Of a stretch of 64,000 bases of DNA, positions 63,581 through 64,000 are shown piece after piece (position 1 is the stretch's first letter; each line of letters begins with the position of its first letter). The notes under the pieces are model-generated. The model was given only the letters and a program-made list of their open reading frames with translations, searched no databases and had not been told where the DNA came from. The stretch is from positions 248,001-312,000 of the forward strand of contig NC_018950.1 of the NCBI RefSeq assembly GCF_000304475.1, in the 5' to 3' direction. Source of the stretch: Kazachstania africana CBS 2517 (taxonomy: Eukaryota > Ascomycota > Saccharomycetes > Saccharomycetales > Saccharomycetaceae). A program made the position numbers and the translations under genes.

Positions 63581-64000
63581 ATGTTCCGTGGTGGCTGCAT
63601 AAGCCTATCTAGTAGGCATCGCTTCGAAGATACTTTGGCATTGTTCATAGTGTTTTTAAGTTTCAATCACTTCTCTTCACTATGTTTATTAGTCACTTTC
63701 ATTTTAATGACCAAATTCAAAAATTTTATCACCAATATGTTTATTACATTATTTCTTCAAAAGAAGCCTTCGCCTCGTATCGAAGAAGTTTCCCATATTG
63801 AGAGCGTAGGCTCTTTGTCTTCACAGTCCTCGTCCATGAAGGTCCCAAATGGTGCAGCTACTAGTAAAAAATTATCTCGCAATCAAAACACAAGTATCTT
63901 CAAAGAGAAATTCATATTGGCCCCATTTCTACACGCGGTAGTTGAGTTCACACTGGCTACAGTCCTGAAAGTATATGGAGGAAACTACTTCGTAGTGCCA
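63581..64000 (+). CDS. 5' part of an unrecognised membrane-protein gene (runs off the window)
   Basis: An uninterrupted frame of 140 codons from an ATG at 63581 to the window end. The product starts MFRGGCISLSSRHRFEDTLA, has a strong hydrophobic segment (about residues 19-43, ALFIVFLSFNHFSSLCLLVTFILM), another moderately hydrophobic stretch (IT-MFITLFL), a Ser-rich charged loop (about 62-100), and the start of a further hydrophobic segment (about 110-130, FILAPFLHAVVEFTLATVL). This looks like a multi-pass membrane protein. I do not recognise the family. A later ATG within the first 50 codons could be the start. Confidence 0.6.
   Translation, partial: MFRGGCISLSSRHRFEDTLALFIVFLSFNHFSSLCLLVTFILMTKFKNFITNMFITLFLQKKPSPRIEEVSHIESVGSLSSQSSSMKVPNGAATSKKLSRNQNTSIFKEKFILAPFLHAVVEFTLATVLKVYGGNYFVVP

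Overview
The window is nuclear DNA of a budding yeast of the family Saccharomycetaceae. The genes are compact and intron-free. Five RNA polymerase III tRNA genes are present, two with introns, and every recognisable protein has a Saccharomyces cerevisiae-type counterpart, mostly in S. cerevisiae-like local order. The sequence is AT-rich. It is not S. cerevisiae: blocks that lie on different S. cerevisiae chromosomes are joined here. AIM29 (YKR074W) sits beside LPL1-SLD7-CKA2-YOR062C. SUA7-SRP54 (YPR086/088) sits beside CCZ1-AGP2-HSL7-CKS1-MEC1 (YBR131-136), followed by YGR079W-like, TWF1, a SYT1-like gene (YPR095C), SLX9, TOM20, GCD2, MRP13 and PIL1 (YGR079-086). Such interleaving suggests either the order before the whole-genome duplication or an independently sorted post-duplication genome; the genus cannot be fixed from this window.

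Layout. Positions 1-15,100 hold an anaerobic/cell-surface cluster: two TIR/DAN-type GPI mannoproteins, a PDR11/AUS1-type sterol-uptake ABC transporter with a degenerate first ATP site, and two tandem MNN1-family mannosyltransferases. The promoters of this cluster carry sequences matching the known Upc2 sites (AR1 TCGTTYAG and SRE TCGTATA). Positions 15,800-18,600 hold tRNA-Lys(CTT), a CRH1-type chitin-glucan transglycosylase, tRNA-Trp(CCA) and tRNA-Lys(TTT), with a long-spaced inverted repeat between the last two tRNAs. Positions 18,800-24,150 hold AIM29, LPL1, SLD7, CKA2 and a YOR062C/YKR075C-like gene. A 1.9-kb G-tract-rich intergenic region follows. Positions 26,000-44,400 hold SUA7, SRP54, CCZ1, AGP2, HSL7, CKS1 and MEC1. 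Positions 45,300-58,950 hold the YGR079W-PIL1 block with tRNA-Val(AAC) and tRNA-Gly(GCC).

Beyond PIL1 conserved order stops. Positions 60,300-63,100 hold an HSP31-type glyoxalase/chaperone and two divergently transcribed phenolic acid decarboxylases of the bacterial PadC type, a family different from the Pad1/Fdc1 system of S. cerevisiae. One copy keeps all four expected active-site residues; the other has lost the key arginine. Their shared 0.9-kb promoter has a perfect spaced palindrome and CGG/CCG clusters. This is the most unusual part of the window. The final 420 bases are the 5' end of an unrecognised membrane-protein gene that runs off the window.
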